Assembly (NCBI RefSeq): GCF_001546455.1
Contig: NZ_KQ956819.1
Location: forward strand, 124,001 to 188,000
Direction: 5' to 3'
DNA length: 64,000 nucleotides
From: Gardnerella vaginalis
GTDB lineage: Bacteria > Actinomycetota > Actinomycetes > Actinomycetales > Bifidobacteriaceae
Below, one piece after another: positions 43,087-52,034 of this stretch. Each line of letters opens with the position of its first letter. The first letter of the stretch is position 1. A program made the position numbers and the translations under genes. The notes beneath the pieces were generated by a model that ran no database searches, was not told the DNA's origin, and saw only the letters and a list, made by a program, of their open reading frames with translations.

Positions 43087-43851
43087 TTAACTTAGATTTG
43101 GCAGGCTCTTTGGATCCACTCCGTTAGGAACAACCAAAGTGCCATTTCTGTGCGAAAACGAGCTGCGAACATGCAATGGCATGCTAAATCGTTGTGCATA
43201 TTCAACACATCGCAATGCCAAAACGCGCGATCCGCAAGACGACATCTCAAGCATTGAGTCGTAGTCAATAACGGGGATTCGCTTTGCTGTTGGAACGATT
43301 CTAGGGTCTGCGGTAAAAACGCCGTCAACGTCTGTGTAAATCTCGCAAATATCCGCGCCCAATGCCACTGACAGCGCAACAGCAGAAGTATCTGAGCCTC
43401 CTCGGCCAAGCGTTGTGTCGTCGCCAACTTCGCTAATTCCTTGGAATCCTGCAACAATTGCAACGCTGCCTTTTTTAAGCGCGTGCGTAACGCGATCTGG
43501 CTTAACAGCGCGAATATGAGCCGCTCCAAATTGAGCGTCTGTCATAAATCCAGCTTGCGAACCAGTAAAAGAGTAGGCGTGCGACCCCTGCGCGTGAATG
43601 GCCATTGCCAGAAGGCTCATGGAAATGCGCTCGCCCGCAGTCATAAGCATATCCATTTCTCTGGCTGGCGGATGCGCATTTACACTCATTGCCTGATCAA
43701 TTAAGTTGTCTGTGGTGTCTCCCATAGCTGAAACAACAACCGCAACGTCGTTTCCAGCCGCTTTTGTGTCTAAAATTCTTTTGGCTACGCGCTGGATTGC
43801 GTCCGTGTCTTCTACAGAAGAACCGCCGTATTTCTGCACTATAAGAGCCAC
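43087..43851 (-). CDS. lysC: Aspartokinase catalytic subunit without ACT domains
   Basis: 254 residues phosphorylating aspartate. The N-terminal VQKYGGSSV, the METGERISM-like [34 protein letters not shown], and [18 protein letters not shown] are all intact. The protein ends ([15 protein letters not shown] plus 13 residues) just where the linker to the ACT domains starts in one-piece enzymes. The next gene encodes exactly the missing part. Start GTG 43851 has AAGGGG 6 nt upstream. A 168-bp gap to recR (43852-44019) holds an AT-rich stretch with TTTTTA repeats and may carry a promoter. Confidence 0.92.
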   Translation of the reverse strand: MALIVQKYGGSSVEDTDAIQRVAKRILDTKAAGNDVAVVVSAMGDTTDNLIDQAMSVNAHPPAREMDMLMTAGERISMSLLAMAIHAQGSHAYSFTGSQAGFMTDAQFGAAHIRAVKPDRVTHALKKGSVAIVAGFQGISEVGDDTTLGRGGSDTSAVALSVALGADICEIYTDVDGVFTADPRIVPTAKRIPVIDYDSMLEMSSCGSRVLALRCVEYAQRFSMPLHVRSSFSHRNGTLVVPNGVDPKSLPNLS

Positions 43852-44019
43852 TTTAACCCCTTATGTTCAGGTTATGCTTCTAAAGCATGCACGTTAGAAG
43901 AACTAATCTAAAATCAGACTACCAAGCGTGCTCTATTTATTTTTATTTTTATTTTGCAATACGTTAGTGGTGTATATTCTGGTGCGCGGCGGCTTTCGAT
44001 TTTTCCGCGATGGGAATTC

Positions 44020-44628
44020 CTATACCTCTCGTCTGCCTTCAAACGCTCTTCCAAGCGTCACTTCGTCTGCATACTCAAGATCTCCGCCAACCGGCAACCC
44101 GCTTGCGAGCCTAGTCACCTTTATATCAAGCGGCTCAAGCAGTCGCGCTAAATACGTAACTGTTGCTTCGCCTTCTATATTTGGATCGAGCGCTAAAATA
44201 ACCTCTTTTACTTGTGCGTCTTTTAAGCGCTCAAGTAGTTGCGTTATTTTTAAGTCTGCAGGCCCCACATTTGCCATTGGATTAATCGCTCCGCCTAAAA
44301 CGTGATAAACGCCCGCGTACTCGTGCGTGCGCTCAATGCTCATAATGTCTTTTGGCTCTTCTACAACGCAGATTTTTGTGTGGTCTCTTCTAGGGTCTAG
44401 GCAAACAACGCACGGGCTTTGCTCGCACACGTTTCCGCAAATTTGGCAGAACCGCACGTTCTCTTTTAAGTCGTTAATTGAGTCGATTAGTTCTTGCGCT
44501 TGCGCGTTAGAAGACGAAAGTATGTAAAATGCGATTCTTTGTGCGCCTTTTGGGCCAATTCCAGGAAGACTAGAAAATGCGTCTATAACTCTGCCAATTG
44601 CGCCTTCGTACGATGACACATTATGCAC
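44020..44628 (-). CDS. recR: Recombination protein RecR
   Basis: 202-residue ring-forming partner of RecF/RecO in gap repair. Helix-hairpin-helix [15 protein letters not shown], zinc finger C-QIC-N6-C-VVC ([16 protein letters not shown]), Toprim domain starting [13 protein letters not shown] and ending [20 protein letters not shown]. Start GTG 44628 with AGGAG 6 nt upstream, 3 nt after the dnaX stop, so dnaX and recR are coupled. Confidence 0.96.
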   Translation of the reverse strand: MHNVSSYEGAIGRVIDAFSSLPGIGPKGAQRIAFYILSSSNAQAQELIDSINDLKENVRFCQICGNVCEQSPCVVCLDPRRDHTKICVVEEPKDIMSIERTHEYAGVYHVLGGAINPMANVGPADLKITQLLERLKDAQVKEVILALDPNIEGEATVTYLARLLEPLDIKVTRLASGLPVGGDLEYADEVTLGRAFEGRREV

Positions 44629-44631
44629 TTT

Positions 44632-46806
44632 TTACTCCTCTTGCTTTCGCCTGCGCGCGTGTGCGTTTTTAGGATTATTTGGGTCGCTTGCGCCGAATTC
44701 TTTTACAGATTTGACTTCAAACATTTTTTCTAAGTCGTCTATGCCAATGTTTGTTGCAGATTCTAAAGACGCGTCTTGCATTGAGCATTCGTCTTCTTGA
44801 GCGCCATTTATGACTTCATCTTGCTGCGATTGTGCTGGCGATGCGGCTGGCGATTGCTCCTGCTCTATTGATTGCGATTGCGCTTGCTGCACGTGTTGTG
44901 TTTCTTGCAGTGCTTGTGCTTGTGCTGCCGCAAGTGCATCTCCCATTGGTGCAGACGCCATGCTTGCCCATGCGTCATCTTGCGATGCGTCTAAAGAACT
45001 ATCTAAAGAACTATCTAAAGGGCTATCGTCAGCCAACTCGCTTTCTTCGCTGGCTGTTTTGCCAAATCCTTTTACAATTCCAGCCTTGCGCATAAGCAAC
45101 TCGCGCTTAACTTGAGCAAGCTTTTGAGAATCCATTTTTGCTACGGATTCAACTTTTTGGCCATTTTCTGCAACAGAATTAGGCGCTATTGAAACGTCTT
45201 TGCCAAAAACGTCTTTTACTTTGCTCATAACAACAACGGGTACTTTTTTGCCATCGTAAGGAGCAGTTGTGCAAATCGCAAGCGCAAAAGCATGCTGGCT
45301 TATAGGCTCGTCAAAAGTTAGAACAAGCTTTCTTTTTAGCGGATTGCTTTCGTCTAATCTAACCTTTGGAACATGATTTCGCTCTACGTATTCGCGAACA
45401 TCGTTTGGAAGATCTTTAACCAGATTATTCCACGCCTCGTCAACGTCTAAAATCTTAGTTGGCTGATCAAGTTGTGCTTCTGCTTGCGATTGTATCTGTT
45501 CTGGCTGTATTTGTTCTGGCTGTATTTCTTCTTTTTGTATCTGTTCTTGTGCTGGCTCTTGCGTCTGCGTCTGCTTCATCTGTGGCGGCACTTGCTTATT
45601 GTTCTGTTCTTTGTTTGCCGAGCCAATAAAATGCTTTACGTTAGTTTTTGGCGCTTCAACATTTTTTGCATAAATCTGCGTTTGAGCATTTTCGGTAGAA
45701 TCTGTTCTAGTGCAAAGCAGGCGCGCAACAAGAATTTCAAGATTCATTCTAGGCGAAACAGCATTTGCCATTCCCGCAAAAGCATTATTTACGATTTCTG
45801 CCATTCTAGACAAGTTGCTCAAAGTAAGCTGACTTGACTGACGTTGTAAATCTTGCATGTCTTCTGGAGATAAATCTCCCAACAAGTTTTTAGCGCTATT
45901 AACTCCTGCAGAAGCCAATAGCAACAAATCGCGCAAGCGACCAAGCAAATCTTCTACAAACTTGCGACTATCGAAGCCTCCAACAATAACCTTTTGCACA
46001 GTTTCGTAAAGTTTTGCTCCGTCTTTTTCAATAAGAGCATCAACAACGTCTCCAATTAAGTTAGAAGGCGTAAATCCAAGAAGCGCAACAGCAGAATCTA
46101 GTGATATAGCGCCATTTACGGAGCCAATCATCAACTGGTCCAATACCGAAAGCGTATCTCGCATTGATCCGCCGCCTGCGCGCATAGCAAGACGCAGAAC
46201 GCCTTTTTGTGCTTGAATTCCCTCTTTTTGGCAAATGCTCTCTAAGTAAGGACCCATTACTTCTGGTGGAACAAGCCTAAACGGGTAGTGGTGAGTTCTA
46301 GAGCGAATTGTTCCAATCACCTTATCTGGTTCTGTTGTAGCAAAAATAAACATAACGTGCTCAGGCGGCTCTTCCACAATCTTAAGCAAAGCGTTAAAGC
46401 CTTGCGGAGTAACCATATGAGCCTCGTCTAGAATAAAAATCTTGTATCTATCTCTAGCTGGCGCAAATCCTGCGCGCTCGCGCAGTTCTCTAGCGTCATC
46501 AACACCGTTGTGGCTTGCTGCATCTATTTCTACAACGTCTATAGAACCTGGGCCGCCTGTTGCAAGATCTTTGCAGCTTTGGCATTTTCCGCATGGCTTA
46601 GAGGTTGGGCCTTGTTCGCAATTAATGCATCGCGCTAAAATGCGTGCCGAACTTGTTTTTCCGCATCCGCGAGGCCCCGAAAATAGATAAGCGTGCGTTA
46701 TTTTGCCTTGATCAAGTGCTCTAATAAGCGGAACTGTAACCTGATTCTGACCAATAACACCTTCAAAAGTGTCTGGTCTATATCTTCGATACAACGCAAG
46801 TGCCAT
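44632..46806 (-). CDS. dnaX: DNA polymerase III subunits gamma/tau
   Basis: 724-residue clamp-loader ATPase. Walker A GPRGCGKTSSARIL (about 43-56), four zinc Cys in CEQGPTSKPCGKCQSC plus the earlier CINC, Walker B IFILDEAHMV, arginine finger region GTIRSRTHHYPFRL. After the clamp-loader domains (about 370) comes a Gln/Glu/Pro-rich linker (IQPEQIQPEQIQ), a further conserved domain (WNNLVKDLPNDVREYV) and an acidic Ser/Asp region with a 12-bp coding repeat for LDSS (near 44990-45030). No slippery A-run for a programmed frameshift to gamma was noticed. The order dnaX-recR is conserved. Confidence 0.95.
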   Translation of the reverse strand: MALALYRRYRPDTFEGVIGQNQVTVPLIRALDQGKITHAYLFSGPRGCGKTSSARILARCINCEQGPTSKPCGKCQSCKDLATGGPGSIDVVEIDAASHNGVDDARELRERAGFAPARDRYKIFILDEAHMVTPQGFNALLKIVEEPPEHVMFIFATTEPDKVIGTIRSRTHHYPFRLVPPEVMGPYLESICQKEGIQAQKGVLRLAMRAGGGSMRDTLSVLDQLMIGSVNGAISLDSAVALLGFTPSNLIGDVVDALIEKDGAKLYETVQKVIVGGFDSRKFVEDLLGRLRDLLLLASAGVNSAKNLLGDLSPEDMQDLQRQSSQLTLSNLSRMAEIVNNAFAGMANAVSPRMNLEILVARLLCTRTDSTENAQTQIYAKNVEAPKTNVKHFIGSANKEQNNKQVPPQMKQTQTQEPAQEQIQKEEIQPEQIQPEQIQSQAEAQLDQPTKILDVDEAWNNLVKDLPNDVREYVERNHVPKVRLDESNPLKRKLVLTFDEPISQHAFALAICTTAPYDGKKVPVVVMSKVKDVFGKDVSIAPNSVAENGQKVESVAKMDSQKLAQVKRELLMRKAGIVKGFGKTASEESELADDSPLDSSLDSSLDASQDDAWASMASAPMGDALAAAQAQALQETQHVQQAQSQSIEQEQSPAASPAQSQQDEVINGAQEDECSMQDASLESATNIGIDDLEKMFEVKSVKEFGASDPNNPKNAHARRRKQEE

Positions 46807-46935
46807 AATAACCTACCGCCAACTAGACATTAACTTGAATCCACTTAATCTTGCTTAAGCAAGCTTCTGTTTTATTTTAATCTTTTAATCAAACATGCAA
46901 CGTTTCCGCACGCTATTACATGCTACATTATGCAT

Positions 46936-47340
46936 TTACTTGCTACAATCCACTAAGCCTGCTTTAGCGCTTACGCTTATACTATTTGCCATTGGAAGGT
47001 GTAAAGGAACGCTTAACTTTAGCGATATGTCGTTGTCTTTTTCAACACAAGACTCGATTTTTGCATTGTTTGCTCTAGCTGTGTTTTGTGCGATTTTGCA
47101 GGCGTCTCCTTGCATGTTTTGTATGGCAACAGCTCCAGATATTGCCGCCGCATTTGCTAGCGCGTATGCGCGGTGTTTAGAAACAAGAATTGACCCAATA
47201 ACAGCGCAAAGAACCAGCATAGAGCAGATTGCGGTTACCAATCCTATGCCTAGCATAGTTCCAGAACCGCAATCCGCCCCGTTCAAATGCTTAAAACAAA
47301 AACATTGCGTTATTAATCGCTTAGTTCTTTTTGATCTCAT
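46936..47340 (-). CDS. Rv3654c-type TadE-like protein
   Basis: 134-residue protein with one hydrophobic segment (MLGIGLVTAICSMLVLCAVIGSI, about 29-51) after a basic start and a GSGT pseudopilin-like junction, then an outer domain. It matches the actinobacterial TadE-like family known from the helicase/secretion neighbourhood (Rv3654c). It probably is a minor pseudopilin of the Tad system. Its ATG overlaps the stop of tadE (ATGA). The antisense plus-strand frame over the same DNA has no family signature. Confidence 0.8.
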   Translation of the reverse strand: MRSKRTKRLITQCFCFKHLNGADCGSGTMLGIGLVTAICSMLVLCAVIGSILVSKHRAYALANAAAISGAVAIQNMQGDACKIAQNTARANNAKIESCVEKDNDISLKLSVPLHLPMANSISVSAKAGLVDCSK

Positions 47341-47780
47341 ATTAAAACCTGACTAATGCGTGCTTCAATAGATAATGGCAAAACCTTCAGCGGGTCTGGC
47401 ACAACTGGGCAACTAACAACAATATTTGCCATATTTCCAACATATTCAACTTTTACAGAACTATTGTTTCCAGATACTTTATGCACTATGTTTTGTGCTT
47501 CTTTAGAATCGTGTGTGGATGCTACATAATAGGCAACCTGGCCTGCTGCGTCGTTGCAATTCATTGTATTTACAACTGATTTCCCTACAAAAATTAACAC
47601 CACAGTAAGAATTACAACTGCAGGCAAAATAATCGCAAATTCTGCGGTTACTGCCCCAAAATCTTTAGTATCTTTAATATTTTTAGCAAATTTAGCGACT
47701 TTAGTGCGCATAGTTAATTCTGTATCTTTTTTATTTGCATCCTTCTTATTAAAAATGTTCAAAAATATATAATTCTTCAT
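47337..47780 (-). CDS. tadE: TadE-family minor pseudopilin
   Basis: 147 residues. A basic N-terminus of about 40 residues is followed by DFGAVTAEFAIILPAVVILTV, the TadE signature: Gly-Ala cleavage site, Glu+5 and a hydrophobic helix. Prepilin-type peptidase would cut after the Gly. The remainder is an outer domain. It lies between the major pilin candidate and the Rv3654c-like gene. The 166-bp gap upstream contains the repeated word TTTCACGCAAT (47899-47922). Confidence 0.87.
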   Translation of the reverse strand: MKNYIFLNIFNKKDANKKDTELTMRTKVAKFAKNIKDTKDFGAVTAEFAIILPAVVILTVVLIFVGKSVVNTMNCNDAAGQVAYYVASTHDSKEAQNIVHKVSGNNSSVKVEYVGNMANIVVSCPVVPDPLKVLPLSIEARISQVLI

Positions 47781-47946
47781 TTTTTCTCATTTCTTTTGCA
47801 TTAGTTAAATCTCCATTTATTAGTGTTTGTGCTAGTTCTTTAGTGCTTTTAATCAATTCAAATTTTGTAAATCTTATATCATCAAGAGCTTCGCAATGTT
47901 TCACGCAATGTTTCACGCAATCTATTTTGGTATATCGCTTATTGCC

Positions 47947-48222
47947 CTAGCTAACGTGCAAAGCTCTTTTAACTAGTTCGCCAATAGCGGTGCGTACAGC
48001 ATTTGATTTAGCAACTGCAATAAGAACAGCAGCAAAAGCCGTAGCAGCTATAAGAACAACCGCATATTCTGCAGTAACCGCTCCTTCATCTAGCTGCTTT
48101 AGGTTGTGATTCAAGCGATTTTGCACGCTATTGCATGCTTGTTCTGCTTTAATCAGCCCTTCGTTTGCCTTTATTGCAAATGTGCAACAAAGGTTTGAAA
48201 ATGTGTTAGCAATTTTTTTCAT
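47947..48222 (-). CDS. DUF4244 Flp-type pilin
   Basis: 91 residues: a basic, Cys-containing leader, then DEGAVTAEYAVVLIAATAFAA, with the pilin cleavage site after Gly, Glu at +5 and Tyr next to it, and a hydrophobic helix ending in a short tail (VKRALHVS). This is the form of the Flp/Tad major pilin in actinobacteria (DUF4244). AAGGAAGG lies upstream of the ATG. It is the best candidate for the pilus subunit. Confidence 0.87.
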   Translation of the reverse strand: MKKIANTFSNLCCTFAIKANEGLIKAEQACNSVQNRLNHNLKQLDEGAVTAEYAVVLIAATAFAAVLIAVAKSNAVRTAIGELVKRALHVS

Positions 48223-48338
48223 GTTACTTACCTTCCTTTCTTTTTATTGTTTATTTTTTTTTATTTATGTACCCGTTTGGGGCACAAATTTTAGACGCGA
48301 CTTTTGCGCTGGATTATAAATTTGCAAAACCTTTGATA

Positions 48339-48956
48339 TTAGTGCATAAATGCTGCAACAGTTGGCAAAATGCCAACAAAAATAAACGCTGGCAAAAAGC
48401 ACAATCCAACGGGCAAAAGAAGACGAACGGAAAGTCTAGAACTTTCTTTCTTTGCAATGTTCTTCATCGATTGCTCATAGTTTTGTAAAACGGCGTTAAG
48501 CACTGGAACTGGCGAGCTTCCATAACTCCATGACTCGCTTAAAGAGTTTTTTAGCCACGCACTTAAAACTAAAGAAGAATAAGAGTTTTTATCTTTTTTA
48601 TTAAAGTACACGTGTGGCGCGCTCCATGCTTCTCGCCAAGTGCTACCAGAAATAAGCGCTTTAGAAACTCGTTTTAGCCAGATTCCCTTAGAAGCGGGCA
48701 GCGCGCAGCCAACTGCGTCAAGTGCTCTAGTTATTGCAACACCACTTTTTAGCGCCACTATTATCATTTGCAAACCAAGAATCGGGTCTATATCGTTTAT
48801 TGTGTTCTGCCTAAACTCGTAAGTCTCTTGCATAAAAATAGCAGGTTTGCATGCGCGATTATACAGTGAGCTAACTGCCACCTGCTTAGAAAAAAGTTTG
48901 CACAAAACAATTATGTATGCAACTAAAATAATCCAAATAATAATTGCCTTTAGCAT
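48339..48956 (-). CDS. tadC: Tad secretion membrane protein TadC
   Basis: 205-residue inner-membrane platform protein of the type II secretion F family. Membrane segments at the N-terminus (AIIIWIILVAYIIVLCKLF) and near the C-terminus (LLLPVGLCFLPAFIFVGILPTVAAF) frame the T2SSF core (QMIIVALKSGVAITRALDAVG). It is shorter than classical TadC. AGGAGG lies 4 nt before the ATG. Confidence 0.85.
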   Translation of the reverse strand: MLKAIIIWIILVAYIIVLCKLFSKQVAVSSLYNRACKPAIFMQETYEFRQNTINDIDPILGLQMIIVALKSGVAITRALDAVGCALPASKGIWLKRVSKALISGSTWREAWSAPHVYFNKKDKNSYSSLVLSAWLKNSLSESWSYGSSPVPVLNAVLQNYEQSMKNIAKKESSRLSVRLLLPVGLCFLPAFIFVGILPTVAAFMH

Positions 48957-49027
48957 TTAACCTCCTATATAAGCTTTAAGTTTTAACGTAAAAACTTTTA
49001 ACTGTTGGTAACTGTTGCCAATTCGCT

Positions 49028-49654
49028 CTAAGCTCCACTAAGGTAAGGAGTGCTCATCGCTTTTTTAGAGGAATTAAGAATGCGCGCAACCCAAATAATG
49101 CCAATTGTGTAAAAGGTCATTCCAACGCCTAAAAGCGTATAGCCCTTGTAGCTTGTAAGAATCATTAATATTGGGTTTGCCCCTAAAAGTTGGCCTGTTA
49201 AAAGTGACAAAAAGGGAAGAGCAATAAGCAACTTTATAGTGGCTTTTGGCATTGCAAAAACCTCCTCGCTTAAGTCGTCAACTCTTTTATTTGCGTAGTA
49301 AGAATCCGAAACAGCTTGAACGCAATCTGCCATAGGGCAGCCAATTGAGTTGCTTAAGTTGTACACGCACATAAGCGACTGTGCAATTCTACGCGCATCT
49401 TTTTGACCTTTGGTCTTTTTAGAAGTTTTTGCATTTTTAAAAGACTTAGCTACATCAGCGGTATTATTGCTTGACTCTAGTCTAGAATTAATCCACTTTA
49501 ATATGGATTCTGCATTTATCTGCTGGCTGTACGCCTTGCTGCTTACGATGCTGGTGTTGCTATTGCGTTCATCGCTGCCTCTAATAATCGATTCAAAAGA
49601 AGACCCCGATTTTAAAGATGCAACAAGAGCTGCTAGCGATTCTTCAATACCCAT
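49028..49654 (-). CDS. tadB: Tad secretion membrane protein TadB
   Basis: 208 residues, T2SSF family: ESLAALVASLKSGSSFESII near the start, a polar linker, then SLMCVYNLSNSIGCPMADCV and C-terminal membrane segments (KLLIALPFLSLLTGQLLGANP; YTLLGVGMTFYTIGIIWVARI). It pairs with TadC as the platform. AAAGGA lies upstream of the ATG. No long N-terminal membrane region is present, so it is a reduced TadB. Confidence 0.84.
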   Translation of the reverse strand: MGIEESLAALVASLKSGSSFESIIRGSDERNSNTSIVSSKAYSQQINAESILKWINSRLESSNNTADVAKSFKNAKTSKKTKGQKDARRIAQSLMCVYNLSNSIGCPMADCVQAVSDSYYANKRVDDLSEEVFAMPKATIKLLIALPFLSLLTGQLLGANPILMILTSYKGYTLLGVGMTFYTIGIIWVARILNSSKKAMSTPYLSGA

Positions 49655-49681
49655 ATCAAATCCTTTGTTAGCTTTTAACAG

Positions 49682-50716
49682 TTAAGCCTTTAAAACAATT
49701 TGCGAATTTAGAGGCAAATGCCATTTGGTTGCAAAATCTTTCCACGCTAAAGTGGTCTCTATTTGCGAGTCTTTAACTCTTAAAACAGGAACACCTTCTA
49801 ACGCGCCAGAATCATTTGACTTTAGCAATCCAAGTTCTTTTACAACGCGCGCTCCATTTACTCGCTCAACGTGAATAACAACGTCGAATGCATCTGCAGC
49901 TAGAGCGCAAAGTGCCATTGGCTCTAGCCCTGCAAGCAAACCCAGGGCCATTAATCGTGCTGGAACCTTTTGCACTTTATCGGCGTGCAAAGTTGTCATT
50001 CCTCCCTTGTGACCGCATGTAAAAACGCGCAGCAAATCAGCTATTTCCTTGCCTCTACACTCGCCCAAAATAATTCTGTCGGGGCGCATGCGCAAAGTGG
50101 CCTTTACAAGATCTGGCAAATCAATGCAGCCAGCACCTTCAACATTCGCTTCCCTTGTGGCTAAAGAAACGTGATCGTTGGAAACAGAGCCCAATTCTCG
50201 TGTTTCTTCAACAGTTACTATTCTGTCTTTTGGATTGCAAGAAGCTAAAAGAGCCTTCATAAGCGTTGTTTTGCCCGAACCTGTACTGCCTGTAATCAAA
50301 ATATTTGCGCGGCTTTCAACCAGCAAATAAAGAATTCTGGATAGCTCAATTGGAAACATGCCTTTGCTGCTTAACTCCGTTAAACAATAGCGTTTTAGCG
50401 CTGGAAAACGAATCGAAATAGCAGCTCCGCTTAAAACTATTGGGGCAATAAGCGCGTGAATGCGCACTCCTAGCGGGCTAGAAGCGTCTGCAATTGGGCA
50501 TGCGTCGTCTAATCTTTTACCTAATTGAGCGCACAGCCAAACAGCATATTCGCGCAAAACGCTGGGATTATCAAACGGAATCCTTGGATTGTATTCTTGT
50601 AGGCCTAATCCAAAATCCACCCAAACGCGGCCAGTATCTGTAACAACAATATCAGTTGTTTTAGGATTGTTTGCAAGATCTTGCAAAACGCCAAAATCAA
50701 TATCTTGTAGAACCAT
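49682..50716 (-). CDS. tadA: Tad pilus assembly ATPase TadA
   Basis: 344-residue secretion ATPase of the VirB11/GspE family. Walker A ITGSTGSGKTTLMKALL, Asp box IVTVEETREL, Walker B ALRMRPDRIILGECRGKE (LRMRPDRIILGE) and the His box FTCGHKGGMTTLHAD. The start is ATG 50716 (MVLQDIDFGV) because GGGCGG lies 5 nt upstream; an ATG at 50749 has no site. It overlaps the end of tadZ by 20 nt. Confidence 0.93.
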   Translation of the reverse strand: MVLQDIDFGVLQDLANNPKTTDIVVTDTGRVWVDFGLGLQEYNPRIPFDNPSVLREYAVWLCAQLGKRLDDACPIADASSPLGVRIHALIAPIVLSGAAISIRFPALKRYCLTELSSKGMFPIELSRILYLLVESRANILITGSTGSGKTTLMKALLASCNPKDRIVTVEETRELGSVSNDHVSLATREANVEGAGCIDLPDLVKATLRMRPDRIILGECRGKEIADLLRVFTCGHKGGMTTLHADKVQKVPARLMALGLLAGLEPMALCALAADAFDVVIHVERVNGARVVKELGLLKSNDSGALEGVPVLRVKDSQIETTLAWKDFATKWHLPLNSQIVLKA

Positions 50717-51929
50717 GTTTACCGCCCAATATTTTTGAAAATCTTCCATATTTACAAGATTGATTGCCTTGCGCAGTAGACGCCATTAAACCCGATTCGC
50801 GAGAATTGCCAAGCAGCCAAGTGGTGATTTTCCCCACGGTTGCTTGCGCACATTTAGGTACGCTTCTAATTCCATACCCGCCAATTATGTCTTCGTACAT
50901 TTTAGAATCGTGGCCAATTGGCCCTTCTACATTGCAAAGTAAATAATCGCAAGCTTCCCCAACTTCTACAGGGCAAAATCTGCTAGAAAGTCCGCGTGGG
51001 TTTAAACCTGCAACAATAGAAGTGAGATTCTTGGCGTAATTTTTATTATCTAACTCTAGATTTCGCCAATGCGCTCGCAATCGTGCAAGGCCTAAAACGC
51101 TAAGCTCTGCTGCAAAAATTGTTGGGACCTCTGCCAAAGTTGGAAGATCTTGCAAAAGCTTTCTTGCCGAAAGCCCAGATCCAATGTCTACAATTACAAC
51201 GTCGCAGGCTTTAGCAAGACCTCTAATTGCGGCCTCAATAACCCATGGCTTAGGCTCCTGATTTTTCCAAGGCGAATAAGCCAAAATATCCACATTGTTC
51301 CAGTGCAAAAGCTCGCAGCGCAAAACGTAGCCGTCTAATCTTCCTAAAGGAGCTTGAACCTCTTGCAATCTTCTGCCTTCATCTTGCTCTAATCCAAGCA
51401 AAACATCTAAACCGCCATTTGAAATATCTGCATCGATTAAAGCTACAACGTATTTTTTACTAGCTATATTGCTTGCCAGAAGCGCAAGAGTAGTGCTTAA
51501 ACCAATTCCGCTATTTGCTGCAGAACCAATTACAACATTTTTTGGAAAAGGCTTTAGCGAATAGTTCAAGCTTCCAATAGTTTCTTGAACAACATGATTA
51601 TTGCGATTGTTGCTATTATTGCAATTTTCGCCACTATCGCGATTGTCTTGAAGCGCACGATTATTTATAACGCCAAAATCTTTGCTAACCGCAGGGCTTG
51701 CAAGAAAATCAGAACTGCGATTAAAAGACGCAATAATAGTTGAGTCTTCACTCTTATTTGCCTGATTAACTTGGCTAACAATGTTAACTTGCTTAGCTTG
51801 GTTAATCGCGTTTTTAAGCGCGCTTGCCTGAGGTGGGTACGTGTTAAGTGCCCTAGCCACGCACGAAGGTGCATCGTAATTATCAATATTCATATTGCTC
51901 ATGCAGCTATTGAATAGCATGCAAAACAA
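50697..51929 (-). CDS. tadZ: TadZ/CpaE-like localisation ATPase (Ssd family)
   Basis: About 400 residues. A poorly conserved N-terminal 130 residues rich in Asn/Ser/Asp precede a MinD/ParA-like domain: NVVIGSAANSGIGLSTTLALL in place of the P-loop, ALIDADISNGGLDVLLG, VVIVDIGSGLSARKLL. The P-loop lacks the signature Lys (GIGLST), as in other actinobacterial Ssd proteins, so ATP use is doubtful. In Tad systems this protein places the machine at the pole; in mycobacteria Ssd affects septum placement. The exact start is uncertain: ATGs at 51929, 51902 and 51893 all lack a clear ribosome site. Confidence 0.82.
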   Translation of the reverse strand: MFCMLFNSCMSNMNIDNYDAPSCVARALNTYPPQASALKNAINQAKQVNIVSQVNQANKSEDSTIIASFNRSSDFLASPAVSKDFGVINNRALQDNRDSGENCNNSNNRNNHVVQETIGSLNYSLKPFPKNVVIGSAANSGIGLSTTLALLASNIASKKYVVALIDADISNGGLDVLLGLEQDEGRRLQEVQAPLGRLDGYVLRCELLHWNNVDILAYSPWKNQEPKPWVIEAAIRGLAKACDVVIVDIGSGLSARKLLQDLPTLAEVPTIFAAELSVLGLARLRAHWRNLELDNKNYAKNLTSIVAGLNPRGLSSRFCPVEVGEACDYLLCNVEGPIGHDSKMYEDIIGGYGIRSVPKCAQATVGKITTWLLGNSRESGLMASTAQGNQSCKYGRFSKILGGKHGSTRY

Positions 51930-52034
51930 ATAAGCAATACTTTTGTAAAAATGTGGTTAAAGGCTTAATAAACGTTGCAATTCCGCCAAAAAGTTATCCA
52001 CATTGCTGTTTTAGCTTATTGCTGTATAAGCGTA

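Noticed and set aside
42423-43851. Aspartokinase as a frameshifted pseudogene
   Set aside because: Both parts have good start codons, ribosome sites and complete domains, and an 82-bp gap separates them; a frameshift would leave overlapping remnants.
46850-46863. CTTGCTTAAGCAAG palindrome before dnaX as terminator of the Tad operon
   Set aside because: Perfect palindrome, but with almost no loop and no T-run on the minus strand.
46895-47356. Plus-strand frame opposite the TadE-like gene
   Set aside because: The minus-strand frame has the pseudopilin pattern, coupling to tadE and operon position; the plus frame shows no family signature or ribosome site.
51994-52002. Single TTATCCACA near the ClC gene as a DnaA regulatory site
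   Set aside because: One isolated box is expected by chance in AT-rich DNA; no cluster surrounds it.
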